From assembly GCF_963678635.1 (NCBI RefSeq), contig NC_087071.1:47660889-47724888 (forward strand): a DNA stretch of 64,000 bases, given 5' to 3'. The translations under genes and the position numbers were made by a program. Of the stretch, positions 38,524 to 47,059 are shown piece after piece. The notes under the pieces were generated by a model that did no database searches, was not told where the DNA came from, and saw only the letters and a list, made by a program, of their open reading frames with translations. Source of the DNA: Symsagittifera roscoffensis (Eukaryota; Xenacoelomorpha; Acoela; Convolutidae). Position 1 is the stretch's first letter; the number at the start of each line of letters is the position of its first letter.

Positions 38524-39507
38524 TTAGGCGTAGGTATTATCATGATCATTTAATAATCGCTCGATCTCTCTTGTCATCCTAGCATCTCTTTCCTCTGACT
38601 CTTTGTTTGCCTGTGCCAGGCTTTCAGCCAGGCATTGATCGGTGTTACGAATCAATTGAGCCTGATCAAACCTCACCTGCGACTTCACGTGCGTTAGCTC
38701 ATCTCTCAAACTCTCTCGACCATGGTGAGCTCTCTCGTCAACTTGATCTATCCTCTTAGTCATGTCCCGCCTCAATTCGCCCAGGCCATTCATCACACCA
38801 GCGAACATGTCACTTATGTCACCAGCTGCCCCCAATGGCGGGGTTAGCCCCAGAGAAGACGAGGTCAACTGCGGCTGTAGCCTAGTACTCGATGACGCAC
38901 CGCCCTTTTGCTTGTGCATTGACGTCATCAGTCTGTCAAACGCTGATGATGCGCCCATCGTTATCCCATCTGACTTCGAGAACGTCTGCTCTTCACCCGG
39001 ACTCATACTCGACATCATCGCGTTGTTGCTCTGTTTGGCCAAAGATGAGTGTGTACTTGTCGGATGTGAAGGTTCCTTTCTCCATTTATAGCTCTTAGTC
39101 TCTGATTTGGACATTCCCCTGTACAACACTTCCTCCCGAGGTTTGACCTCGGGACGTTCCGAGGTCTCCTCTGTCCTCTCGACTTCCTCCCGTTCGAGGA
39201 CCTCGTCTGGCTCAAAGTCGGGTCGAATGAGCGTTCGCTCCCCTTCGTCAAAGGGATCCACCAGCGTTTCGCTCGCAGGCCCGGCCTCGGCGCTCCACCC
39301 TTGATTGCCATCGAGGTTTTTCTCGCTCCTTAGTTTCATTTCGCTCACTGAAAGATCAGGTTGACCTTTAGTCGATTCGTCTTCAGCAAACGCGTCGGAA
39401 GCGCTGCTAAACGAGGTTTGGCTACGCCTAGTTTTAAATTTCCGCGTGCTTCCCTTTCTTAGCCTGGGAATTTTGGTAGTCGATCCTAGCGAGTCCCTGC
39501 GCTGCAT
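38524..39507 (-). CDS. gag: Gag N-terminal part (element B)
   Basis: Start placed at 39507 (MQRRDSLGST), whose basic N-terminus resembles element A's gag start; an in-frame ATG at 39567 is also possible. The segment is low-complexity and charged, with a coiled coil at its C-terminal end (ELRRDMTKRIDQVDERAHHG ... RMTREIERLLNDH) that matches the coiled coil of element A's gag. Confidence 0.7.
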   Translation of the reverse strand: MQRRDSLGSTTKIPRLRKGSTRKFKTRRSQTSFSSASDAFAEDESTKGQPDLSVSEMKLRSEKNLDGNQGWSAEAGPASETLVDPFDEGERTLIRPDFEPDEVLEREEVERTEETSERPEVKPREEVLYRGMSKSETKSYKWRKEPSHPTSTHSSLAKQSNNAMMSSMSPGEEQTFSKSDGITMGASSAFDRLMTSMHKQKGGASSSTRLQPQLTSSSLGLTPPLGAAGDISDMFAGVMNGLGELRRDMTKRIDQVDERAHHGRESLRDELTHVKSQVRFDQAQLIRNTDQCLAESLAQANKESEERDARMTREIERLLNDHDNTYA

Positions 39508-39935
39508 AGTTTTTAACAAAATGAAAATATTCGTAATTTGATGGCAATGCAAACGTACCACAAACAAGATCTAGTTAAATCACTTAACGCTGCCTACTCG
39601 ATTCTGTCAGTATCAAAATGTCTCTTAGATCTCTCACGACTAAACTAGTGACTCAGCTAAAGTTACACACAGGGTCTACCCAGTATTGATATAATGCTAA
39701 CTCAACCCTGTTGTATAGTATAACAGTATCACAGAATTTTCACAAGATATAATCAACACACCAGACACAATAGATAATCAGATAAGAATATCCTACAGGT
39801 GACAGCGACCTCTTGTCAGTATCAATTTATCGCCACACAATTTATCAAGTCACTGCTTTGTTAAAATTGGACAATCTTTGCTAAAAGCAGTGATGACTCA
39901 GAAACAGGTCAATAAAACTTAGTCTTAAAGAAAAA

Positions 39936-40456
39936 GACTTCCCCCAATCGGACTGATCCGAAAGAACAAAGCCCAGGACACAGTCTTCTCAAGTGGGTGT
40001 GTATTTGCCTAATACACCCACCGAGGTCTTCTTTTAGGTGTCCTGCGATTGCCCGAGCTGTCCTACTAAGTAGCTCAAGGCAACCTCTGATCGAAAATTC
40101 GTCAAGTCTATGAAAAAGCTCTCCCACACTCGGACTGCTCCAAGTGCACGAGAGTAGGGAACAATTTTTCTTCTCAAGTGGGTGTGTATTTGCCTAATAC
40201 ACCCACCGAGGTCTTCTTTTAGGTGTCCTGCGATTGCCCGAGCTGTCCTACTAAGTAGCTCAAGGCAGCCTCTGATCGAAAATTCGTCAAGTCTATGAAA
40301 AAGCTCTCCCACACTCGGACTGCTCCAAGTGCACGAGAGTAGGGAACAATTTTTCTTCTCAAGTGGGTGTGTATTTGCATAATACACCCACCGAGGTCTT
40401 CCTTTACTTGTTCCCGGATTGCCCGAACTTTTCTATTAGGTAGCTCAAGGCAACCA
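39936..40456 (-). repeat. 185-bp tandem repeat, about 2.8 copies, each with a strong hairpin
   Basis: The marker AAGTGGGTGTGTATTTGC recurs at 39991, 40176 and 40361, so the period is 185 bp. Copies two and three are nearly identical; the first is diverged on its left. Each unit contains TGGGTGTGTATT, a 5-base loop and AATACACCCA, a stem of about ten pairs. Confidence 0.95.
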
Positions 40457-40690
40457 CACAACCAAAATCACAATAAAAAAAAATTTCTTTGTTCGGTTAC
40501 TTCTGATACACCCAATGTAGAATCCAAAGTTGATCACGAATTTCCGGGTCAAAATGGGTCCTTATGATCCTGATAAGCACGCCTAATATCCTAATATGAT
40601 CCTAATTAAATGGATATTTTCCGTTTCCCAAATTGCCACAGAAGGTTTACTCAAGTCTCTAACAAGGAAGATCGTTAGAAGGTTTAAGAC

Positions 40691-41035
40691 ACTCCGGAGG
40701 GTTACCTCGGAGGGTACCTTAATCACCCAAGTTACTTCGGAGGGTACCTTAATCACCCAAGTTACTTCGGAGGGTCCCCCTAAATTTACTAAGGAGGGTC
40801 AATAAGATGCTTAATATGCTCCGGAGGGTTACTTCGGAGGGTACCTCCAAAATTTTCAAATTTTTTGATCTCGCTTAGAAGGTTCTCCCACTAGCTTCAA
40901 AAAGCGTCAAAACAAACTAGGAGCTCTTAGGGGAGCTGTTTTAACTTCTTAGGGTGATCTCGTGGAAATTTTCCACTAAGGAGGGTTGCTAAAGGGTTTA
41001 GCTGACTCCGGAGGGTCACTTCGGAGGGTTCCCCC
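40691..41035 (-). repeat. GGAGGGT-rich array including a 30-bp tandem unit
   Basis: GGAGGGT occurs about ten times in 345 bp, mostly as CGGAGGGT. A 30-bp unit beginning AGGGTACCTTAATCACCC repeats at 40711 and 40741. The motif continues more sparsely, in both orientations, to 42760. Confidence 0.9.
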
Positions 41036-42215
41036 AAAATCAAGAAAAAGGGTTATATCACCGCAGTAAAGCCTCTGAGAGCGGTCTACCTGGCTTAAAA
41101 CTAGGTTGGCTGACACGGTCAACCTTCCCAGATGAATAAAAAGATGTTTTGATAAAATTTTCTGCCGCTCTGAGGGTTGCCCTTGATTTGGACCCTCCGA
41201 ACCAACAAATTCTGAAAAATTTTTCTTTTCCGAAATAATCAACCCAAAAACGGTTGCGATTCGGAAAAGTGGTCAAAAACGTCGACTTATGGTAACAAAA
41301 TTATCCCAATCGGATAATGAGTCTCTGAGAAATCGCCAAAAACGCGTTCGTCAAAATGGCCTTTTTTCACCACCTATATAGGTTCTGAAAGACTTTTTCC
41401 GCAATTCCGGTCAAAAGTGCCTAAAAATACTCGAAATGAGCGTAGTAGCCCTGTACGGCACTGGAATAATGCAAAAAACCGGACCAAAATTGGTTTAGAA
41501 ACAAAAATTTGGCCAAAAACTATCAAATTTGGACCCTCCGATTCCTTCCTTTTCCAAACCTTAAGTCGTTAGCTCTATCCACGGAGCTACTGGGAGGGTT
41601 ACCCAAAAATTTCTCTAGTAACCGAGCACGTTATGCTAGCACGCTCCTAACGCAAAAAATTTCATTGCTCTAACTCTAAAAACTCAAAAACTCAATCCCC
41701 AAAACAGATTGACAAAATACAGAAAATTATCAAAATTTTTGATCGAAAAATTTCCGTTTTTCTAACTTCTACTGAGTCTTTGCTCACGCGGTTTCTTTAG
41801 TGAAGGGGATCGAACTACGTAGCTACTCTCTATATAAAAGCTTTTTGCCTATCGGAAAAGCTCGGATATCCGAAAATTTGGGGGTCTACAGTTTGATCGA
41901 AAATCGATGATTTTCGACAAAATTGGGTGTTTTTTGGGTCTAATTTAGGAGATAAGTAATATATAATAAGGATAATAACCTATTAATAGTCGTTAATGAA
42001 TAGTACTATACCCTCCTTTGCACCAAAAAACCCGAATTAAGACCCTTAACTCGGAAATTTGTAATCGATGGAGTGTACAATCGGACCGCGCCAATCGTGC
42101 CCCCCACCATTTAATTTTTAATGAAATAGTACCCGAACGATACTAAAATTGCTTCAACGATACCCAACAGTCGTTGCGGATGTTGTCCTTGATGTCCCTG
42201 TTGAGTGTGGAACAC

Positions 42216-42705
42216 GTTGATCAGCTTGCCACTCTACCCTCCGGCCACCGGCAAAATCACCATTAACGTGCTTAAACACTCAAATTACACTCGAGGGAGG
42301 GTATCCAACCCTTCACCAAAACACACAATCTTTCTATCAGAAACGATATAAATCAATCTGAAACAACAACAAATAGGAAGGTCAGATCACATTCACATCT
42401 CGTCCGAAATAACATATAAACTGTCACTTTATGTTTTTTACTGTTTTTGGTCTTTTTTGGATTTTTTTTTTTACTGTTTTTTGTACTTTTTTGTTTTTAA
42501 ATAAATTTATTTTTGGCTTTTTCTTGGTTATACACTATTTTTGTTTGGTTTTACGCTTTCTCTTTAATTGTTTTTGGTCCTGGGACCTCAGGACAAGCGG
42601 GCTCTAGATTTCCCACCTAACCCTCCGGCCCCCGGAATTTTCGGTGTTAACTAAGTTAAAAAGCTAAATTGTACTAGACGGAGGGTACGCACCTTCCCCC
42701 TAGTA
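42216..42705 (-). repeat. Two diverged copies of an ACCCTCC...GGAGGGT hairpin unit
   Basis: At 42236-42302 and 42620-42686, ACCCTCCGG is followed about 50 bases later by GGAGGGTA, giving a stem around a loop. The two units also share flanking words (CCGGCC.CCGG, GTGCTTAA/GTTAACTAA, ACCTTC-like ends), so they look like an old duplication. Confidence 0.7.
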
Positions 42706-42804
42706 CAACAACGGTCATTAAGGCCTCTAACTCGGGCATACGCCCGGAGCGGAGGGTACGTCGCTGAAACGCTTGCTGATCATGATGGTTTCATGCCTTT
42801 AACA

Positions 42805-42823
42805 GGCCCACCCAGGAGCGCCA
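42805..42823 (-). other. Primer-binding-site candidate of element B
   Basis: On the - strand, 12 bases after the 5' LTR end, the sequence TGGCGCTCCTGGGTGGGCC begins with the TGG that pairs with a tRNA CCA end. The TGGCGC start recalls lysine-tRNA sites, but the rest does not match a tRNA I can name. Confidence 0.5.
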
Positions 42824-42835
42824 TAAAAACGTCTA

Positions 42836-43717
42836 TGTAACATTCGCCCAAATATCACACAGCGACGGAGCGTAGAAAAAGTACCTATTGACGACTGGCA
42901 GGCGTCAGTTACCTTAATCCTACTCGTTTTTCACCGTCTCGACCTTGCCAGTTGATTTTCTGGTCTGTCTAAGGCAAAGTAAAAAGTTACCATTTTTAGG
43001 CCATCAGTCAAACGACTTTTGATCAGCTTTCGTTTACATGCGAACACAACGACATAGCTGAGTCTCGGATCCTCAGACTACGTGATTGTCATTAAAAACA
43101 CGGCTCGAACAACCTATTTTTATATGTTTTTGTGTGACAGTTTTATAGTAAATCCATTGGAGATGGATTGACCCTTTCCTTTTTCTAGCTACTCATACTC
43201 TGAAATATTAAACAATAACGGTTTTAATTAAGATCTATGACATTACAGCAGCTATACAGTCAGTTTACACAGTCCTTTCACATAGACAGTCTCTGGGGGA
43301 CCAAGCCTCCGCTCCCGTTATATTCTTGAGATAACGCTCTTATCTCCTATATTTCGTGTCCCGGGAGGGTTCCGTGGTATATTTCTTCCCCCACTGAAGC
43401 CTCCTTCTCCACAAATATCCGTCGCTAAGGTTCTTATCGTGTGTTGTTGCCACGATAAGAGGCTTCGTAATTTTCCGTCTCTTGTACGACTGTTCTTCAC
43501 AATATTTGGCGTGGTTCTCATTTCCCGTCTTTTTTAGTCAAAATGGCCGTCTTTTTTCTATTTCTCAGAAATGTTCATTCTTCAATCGAAATTTTAAAAA
43601 TAAAAATTCTAGAACATTCTGACCCTCCTTCGCAACACTTTTTCGTTCATAAGGCCTTTAGTCGTTCGTTTTTACGTCGCCGGAAGGTTGTGCTGTGTCA
43701 TCTGGTAGAATGGCACA
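42836..43717 (-). repeat. 5' LTR of element B
   Basis: 882-bp LTR, same length and about 98.4 percent identical to 19213-20094. Canonical TG...CA ends, with the internal side followed by the primer-binding-site candidate. Confidence 0.97.
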
Positions 43718-44146
43718 AATTACCCCCTGTGCTTGAGCGCATCAGCATGTGAGTCCCTAATTTAAATTTCTAGAGTGTGTTTTATGATTGTTATGTTGAG
43801 GTAAGGCGAGTTTTAGGTTGATCCATCTGAAATGGATCAAAGTTCCACTGTCTAATAAAAAGTAACTCAACGGATTGTTCCGACCCGGTTTTTAACGGCG
43901 TTCGTGTATTTTGGGTATCTAGAGACCTAAGTATGGGGACGTTATTATTTCTAGGGTGGGGGGATATTTTGGTAGTAGACTTTAAGCTGTAACGGGTCGT
44001 AGTCTCATGTCACAAGCGAACCGAATTGGCTCCGACTGATTTGAGGTAGAAAAAAACAAGAGATAGTGTCCCTGACTCTTGATCCAATGGTTATAGGGCC
44101 TATTCTTCGTAAGCCTCATGTGTGACTACAGTAGACGAATGTTACA
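43718..44146 (+). mobile_element. 3' LTR of element A, distal portion
   Basis: Continuation of the LTR begun at 18754. The end, GACGAATGTTACA at 44134-44146, matches the end of element B's LTR (GGCGAATGTTACA). This fixes the boundary between retroelement and host DNA at 44146/44147. Confidence 0.8.
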
Positions 44147-44251
44147 TTGTTATGCAAAGTTTTATTCTCTATCCCAAGTATTTTGTATCGCCTGGTTTTG
44201 GTAAAATAAAATTAATTATATAGGATCAGCTGTCGATGTTCTTCTTTCGGT

Positions 44252-44257
44252 TATAAA
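44252..44257 (+). promoter_or_regulatory. TATA box candidate of the tetraspanin gene
   Basis: TATAAA 68 bp upstream of the ATG; a TSS about 30 bp further would leave a 5' UTR of roughly 35-40 bases. It lies in host DNA 106 bp after the LTR end. A second AT-rich box (TATAATATATAT) at 44271 is an alternative. Confidence 0.4.
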
Positions 44258-44319
44258 GATGCGACTGTCTTATAATATATATAGTCATTGTTAGTAAAGT
44301 GTAGTTTCTAGACTTCAAA

Positions 44320-44323
44320 ATGG
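44320..44323 (+). promoter_or_regulatory. Start context of tetraspanin: possible spliced-leader acceptor just upstream
   Basis: TTTCTAG ends at 44311, eight bases before the ATG, and looks like a 3' splice acceptor. No matching donor is seen nearby upstream, so either the mRNA starts there by spliced-leader trans-splicing or the match is chance. Start context is AAAATGG. Confidence 0.3.
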
Positions 44324-45096
44324 CGAAGGGAAATATGACAAATTGCTGTTACTATCTGATGTACGTCTTCTCGTTCCTGTTCCTGCTATGCGGCTGCGCC
44401 GTGCTGGGAGTAGCTCTATATCTGAGGTTCAATCTGGATTCGCGAACGATCTTCGAAGCACTCGACGACTACTACAAATCAGATGAAAAGGCGAATTATC
44501 GTCACTATCCTGAAATCAATAACGCAATCCAGAGTCAGTTCTACTTCTATTTCTGCTACGCTCTGATGCTGATCGGAGGCTTGATCATGTTTGTCGGGTT
44601 CATCGGATGCTGTGGAACTATATACGAGAGCTCATGCATTCTTTGCTTCTTCTCGTTTCTGCTTCTGCTGCTGACAATTCTGCAAATCGGAGCAGCTGGA
44701 TTGGGATACTGGCAGATTGAGTACATCGACGAAGACCAAAATGTCATCCAGTCATGGGTTGAAGATGACATGAAATATCTAGTCGATAACTACCAAACTC
44801 ACAAAACCGCTGTGGACACAATTCAGCAGCGACTGAAATGCTGCGGCGCGGATGGTCCAAATGACTACATGACTGCTCCACCGGCTTCATGCAGCAACAG
44901 CAACATGGACACTTTTATTACGGTTCAATACTACGACGAAGGATGTTCCCGAGCATTCATGGATTTCCTCAAAGAGCGAATCATTGCGGGGATGGCGGTG
45001 CTGTTCTGCGTGGGAGTATTTGAGTTTGTGGGAATCCTGTTTGCCTGCTGTCTATGCTGCGGAATTCGAGGACAAAATGACTATTCGACTGCTTAA
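44320..45096 (+). CDS. Tetraspanin, single exon
   Basis: 258-residue four-span membrane protein. TM1 is about 12-36, TM2 about 76-100, TM3 about 105-131 and TM4 about 222-247. The large extracellular loop (about 132-221) has the tetraspanin signature CCG (174-176) plus two further cysteines, C191 (PPASC) and C209 (GC), making the minimal four-cysteine loop. Juxtamembrane cysteines (C9, C10, C97, C98, C243, C244, C246, C247) are likely palmitoylation sites. Family members organise membrane microdomains with integrins and other partners; the orthologue cannot be named. The start at 44320 is the first ATG and gives the usual short cytoplasmic N-terminus. It has no intron, unlike most family genes, and starts 174 bp from the end of element A's LTR. 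Confidence 0.93.
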   Translation: MAKGNMTNCCYYLMYVFSFLFLLCGCAVLGVALYLRFNLDSRTIFEALDDYYKSDEKANYRHYPEINNAIQSQFYFYFCYALMLIGGLIMFVGFIGCCGTIYESSCILCFFSFLLLLLTILQIGAAGLGYWQIEYIDEDQNVIQSWVEDDMKYLVDNYQTHKTAVDTIQQRLKCCGADGPNDYMTAPPASCSNSNMDTFITVQYYDEGCSRAFMDFLKERIIAGMAVLFCVGVFEFVGILFACCLCCGIRGQNDYSTA

Positions 45097-45682
45097 CTGC
45101 ATCGAACAGAAAGTCTTAAAAGGAGCGTTCTATCATTTTAAAATCAGTCTTGCACAGAACTGAGTTTCTACATCTATCTCTAACGCTAATAGGTTTAAAG
45201 GTTTTCGATTTTTTTATTGGATTAAATTTAAAATTTTCATCTAGAAGTTCGAAGACCTTGAATGATCTTCTAAAACAGGATGACAGAGCCAAGAATATAT
45301 TAAATGGGTAGTTTAACAGACTATGTGCATATCGTTTCTACTGAAGCTCATTAAATGTGCTGAGAAAAGAATCGTCGGTCATTTTTACTGAAGTAAATTA
45401 TTGGTCATTAATTGCTTCATCGACAGTTTAAAAAGTTAAGTTACAATGTATTTGATTGCGAAATTCATTTTGTGTGTGAAATAGTTAGATCGTATTTTAA
45501 ATATGAATGCTAATCCCTAATTTTCTATCAATTTCTAATTACCAGTTGATGAAATTATTGAGAGTTATATTGAATCATCTTATATCCAATATTCATGCAC
45601 ATTATTAAATGCTCAATTTAGGTTGCTTTGATTTTCATCGATATAAATCAACTTAATATCATAATTGAAATATTTCCATCAA

Positions 45683-45688
45683 AATAAA
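45683..45688 (+). terminator. Poly(A) signal candidate for tetraspanin
   Basis: First canonical AATAAA after the stop codon, 587 bp downstream. ATTAAA-type variants near 45298 and 45348 are nearer alternatives. Confidence 0.3.
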
Positions 45689-45719
45689 TTTTAGTATATA
45701 AAGTAGTATAAACCAGTAC

Positions 45720-45775
45720 GGATAAAAAAAGAGTAAATTATAAAGAAACCCTTTATAATTTACCCTTTTTTAATC
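45720..45775. repeat. Short inverted repeat (25-bp arms)
   Basis: Left arm 45720-45745 and right arm 45751-45775 are near-perfect reverse complements (core GTAAATTATAAAG / CTTTATAATTTAC), separated by 5 bases. It would form a stable hairpin. It may be a cruciform, a transcription end signal for the tetraspanin gene or a small foldback element. Confidence 0.8.
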
Positions 45776-46649
45776 ACTACGGATACTTTGATTTTTGATC
45801 ATTTGTTGCAACAGACTCAGTGATATCACGGCATAGATCCATTTAGTAAACTTGTCTTTTCTATTTTAACCCTATTTGCTTGAATGATTCCTTATAATTG
45901 AATTGAAACCCATCAATGAAATGAAAAACTTGGTAATGAAAATAGTTTGAGTCAAAGATTTTTTATCAGTCTATAGAAGGAATCATATCATTTTTGAAGG
46001 TAAACTGATTTATATCTCGATGTGATTTTTTGGTTGCCTTCGGTCTGTTTTGTGAAATATTTCGTTTTATACTTTCAAAGAATGCTCGTGTAATACTAAT
46101 CTGTCTCGTTTTAGTTTAAAAAGTCTTGAAACGACAACCCTTTCTCGTTTAATTATATCAGATTTTCCCGAAAACCAACCCAACATAAAAATCATAGATT
46201 TTGTATTTAAGAGGTGCGTTATTTACAACCAATTTTTTTTTTCAAAAATATTTAGAAGCTTAAGGTAAAAGAAAAACCCAAATTTTTACCCTCGCGATAA
46301 ACAAGAGTGTTGCGACCGGGTTCTAGACCTGTGTTTCCCGTAAAAAACTTTGATCACAGAAAGGTTTCAAATAAGAAATGGTTAATTTACGCATGTACCA
46401 ACTGTATAGGGTTTGTGCTGGCCTGCTAGGTAGTATATGCAAGATCTTATGTGAATTTTATCTTGGCTCTGCTAGAAATCTTCGGGTAATTTTCTTCTTA
46501 TTGGGTGTAAGCTTTAGTTCTGCCGGCTTATATACCTTCTTTTTTTTTAAAAAAAAAAGAACTCGAAAGTAGTTGATTCATATTTAGGTCGTTTTTTTTT
46601 CGTTTTATTTATCAGGAAAAAACCTAAAATGCTTAAACTGCAGAAAGTT

Positions 46650-46990
46650 CAATCATACATATTAATGCATTTATGAATACCATTAGGTATATAGGCACTT
46701 TTTGAGTTCAACTCTAGCTCATTTGCTGAAAAGTAGACTAAATTTGCTCTCAAATTACGAGCGAGGAAAGGGCGAAAAAAACATGACCGATTTCCCAGCG
46801 GAATAAAAACTTTACCTAACACTCCAGTTTTCTCGAATTGAGATGATTTTATCAAAAAATGCCAATCATTAATTGTTCTCAAAATCCAAAGAGCTTTAAA
46901 GCCTTGCTCTTTTTCTTCGAGTTTCGATAAATTTTAAGCCTGCCAAAAACAAGTCAGTTTTTTTTGTTATCTTGCGTTAATTGACTGTTT
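46650..46990 (+). repeat. Dispersed repeat family R2, copy 1
   Basis: Shares ordered words with 53985-54440 and 61368-61830: CACTTTTTGAGTTCAA, an ACGAGCGAGGAAAGGGCG-type block, TTTCCCAGCGGAATAAAA, GAGCTTTAAAGCC and the TCTTCGA..TTTC..A block. Non-coding and diverged. Confidence 0.6.
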
Positions 46991-47059
46991 TCCAACAGGC
47001 TGTGTATTAATTTTTGGCCTTATTATATGAAATAGCTCTAACAACTCAATTTGAAGGAT

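Larger units (their letters stand above)
39508..42835 (-). other. Leader of element B (about 3.3 kb)
   Basis: Long non-coding region between the 5' LTR and gag. It carries a 185-bp tandem repeat (39936-40456), about 19 copies of GGAGGGT or its complement (40690-42760), a duplicated hairpin unit (42216-42325 and 42600-42705), tRNA-like fragments near 41.57 and 41.81 kb and a primer-binding-site candidate at its start. No conserved open frame. The length is unusual; most LTR element leaders are a few hundred bases. Confidence 0.8.
19213..43717 (-). mobile_element. Element B: 24.5-kb Ty3/Gypsy LTR retroelement nested in element A (fossil)
   Basis: Read on the - strand: 5' LTR (43717-42836), primer-binding-site candidate, leader, gag, pol (protease, reverse transcriptase, RNase H, integrase, GPY/F), macro domain, spacer, block 3, 3' LTR (20094-19213). 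The LTRs are both 882 bp, start TGTGCC and end GTTACA in element orientation, and differ at about 14 sites (1.6 percent), so the insertion is fairly young. Flanks give AAT on each side as a possible 3-bp target duplication, shorter than the usual 4-6 bp. It is largely intact in layout but broken, with about half a dozen breaks. At 24.5 kb it ranks among the largest LTR elements known in animals. Confidence 0.93.

Noticed and set aside
39936-40456. CRISPR-like spaced repeats
   Set aside because: The 185-bp period has no separate unique spacers, and the context is an animal retroelement leader.
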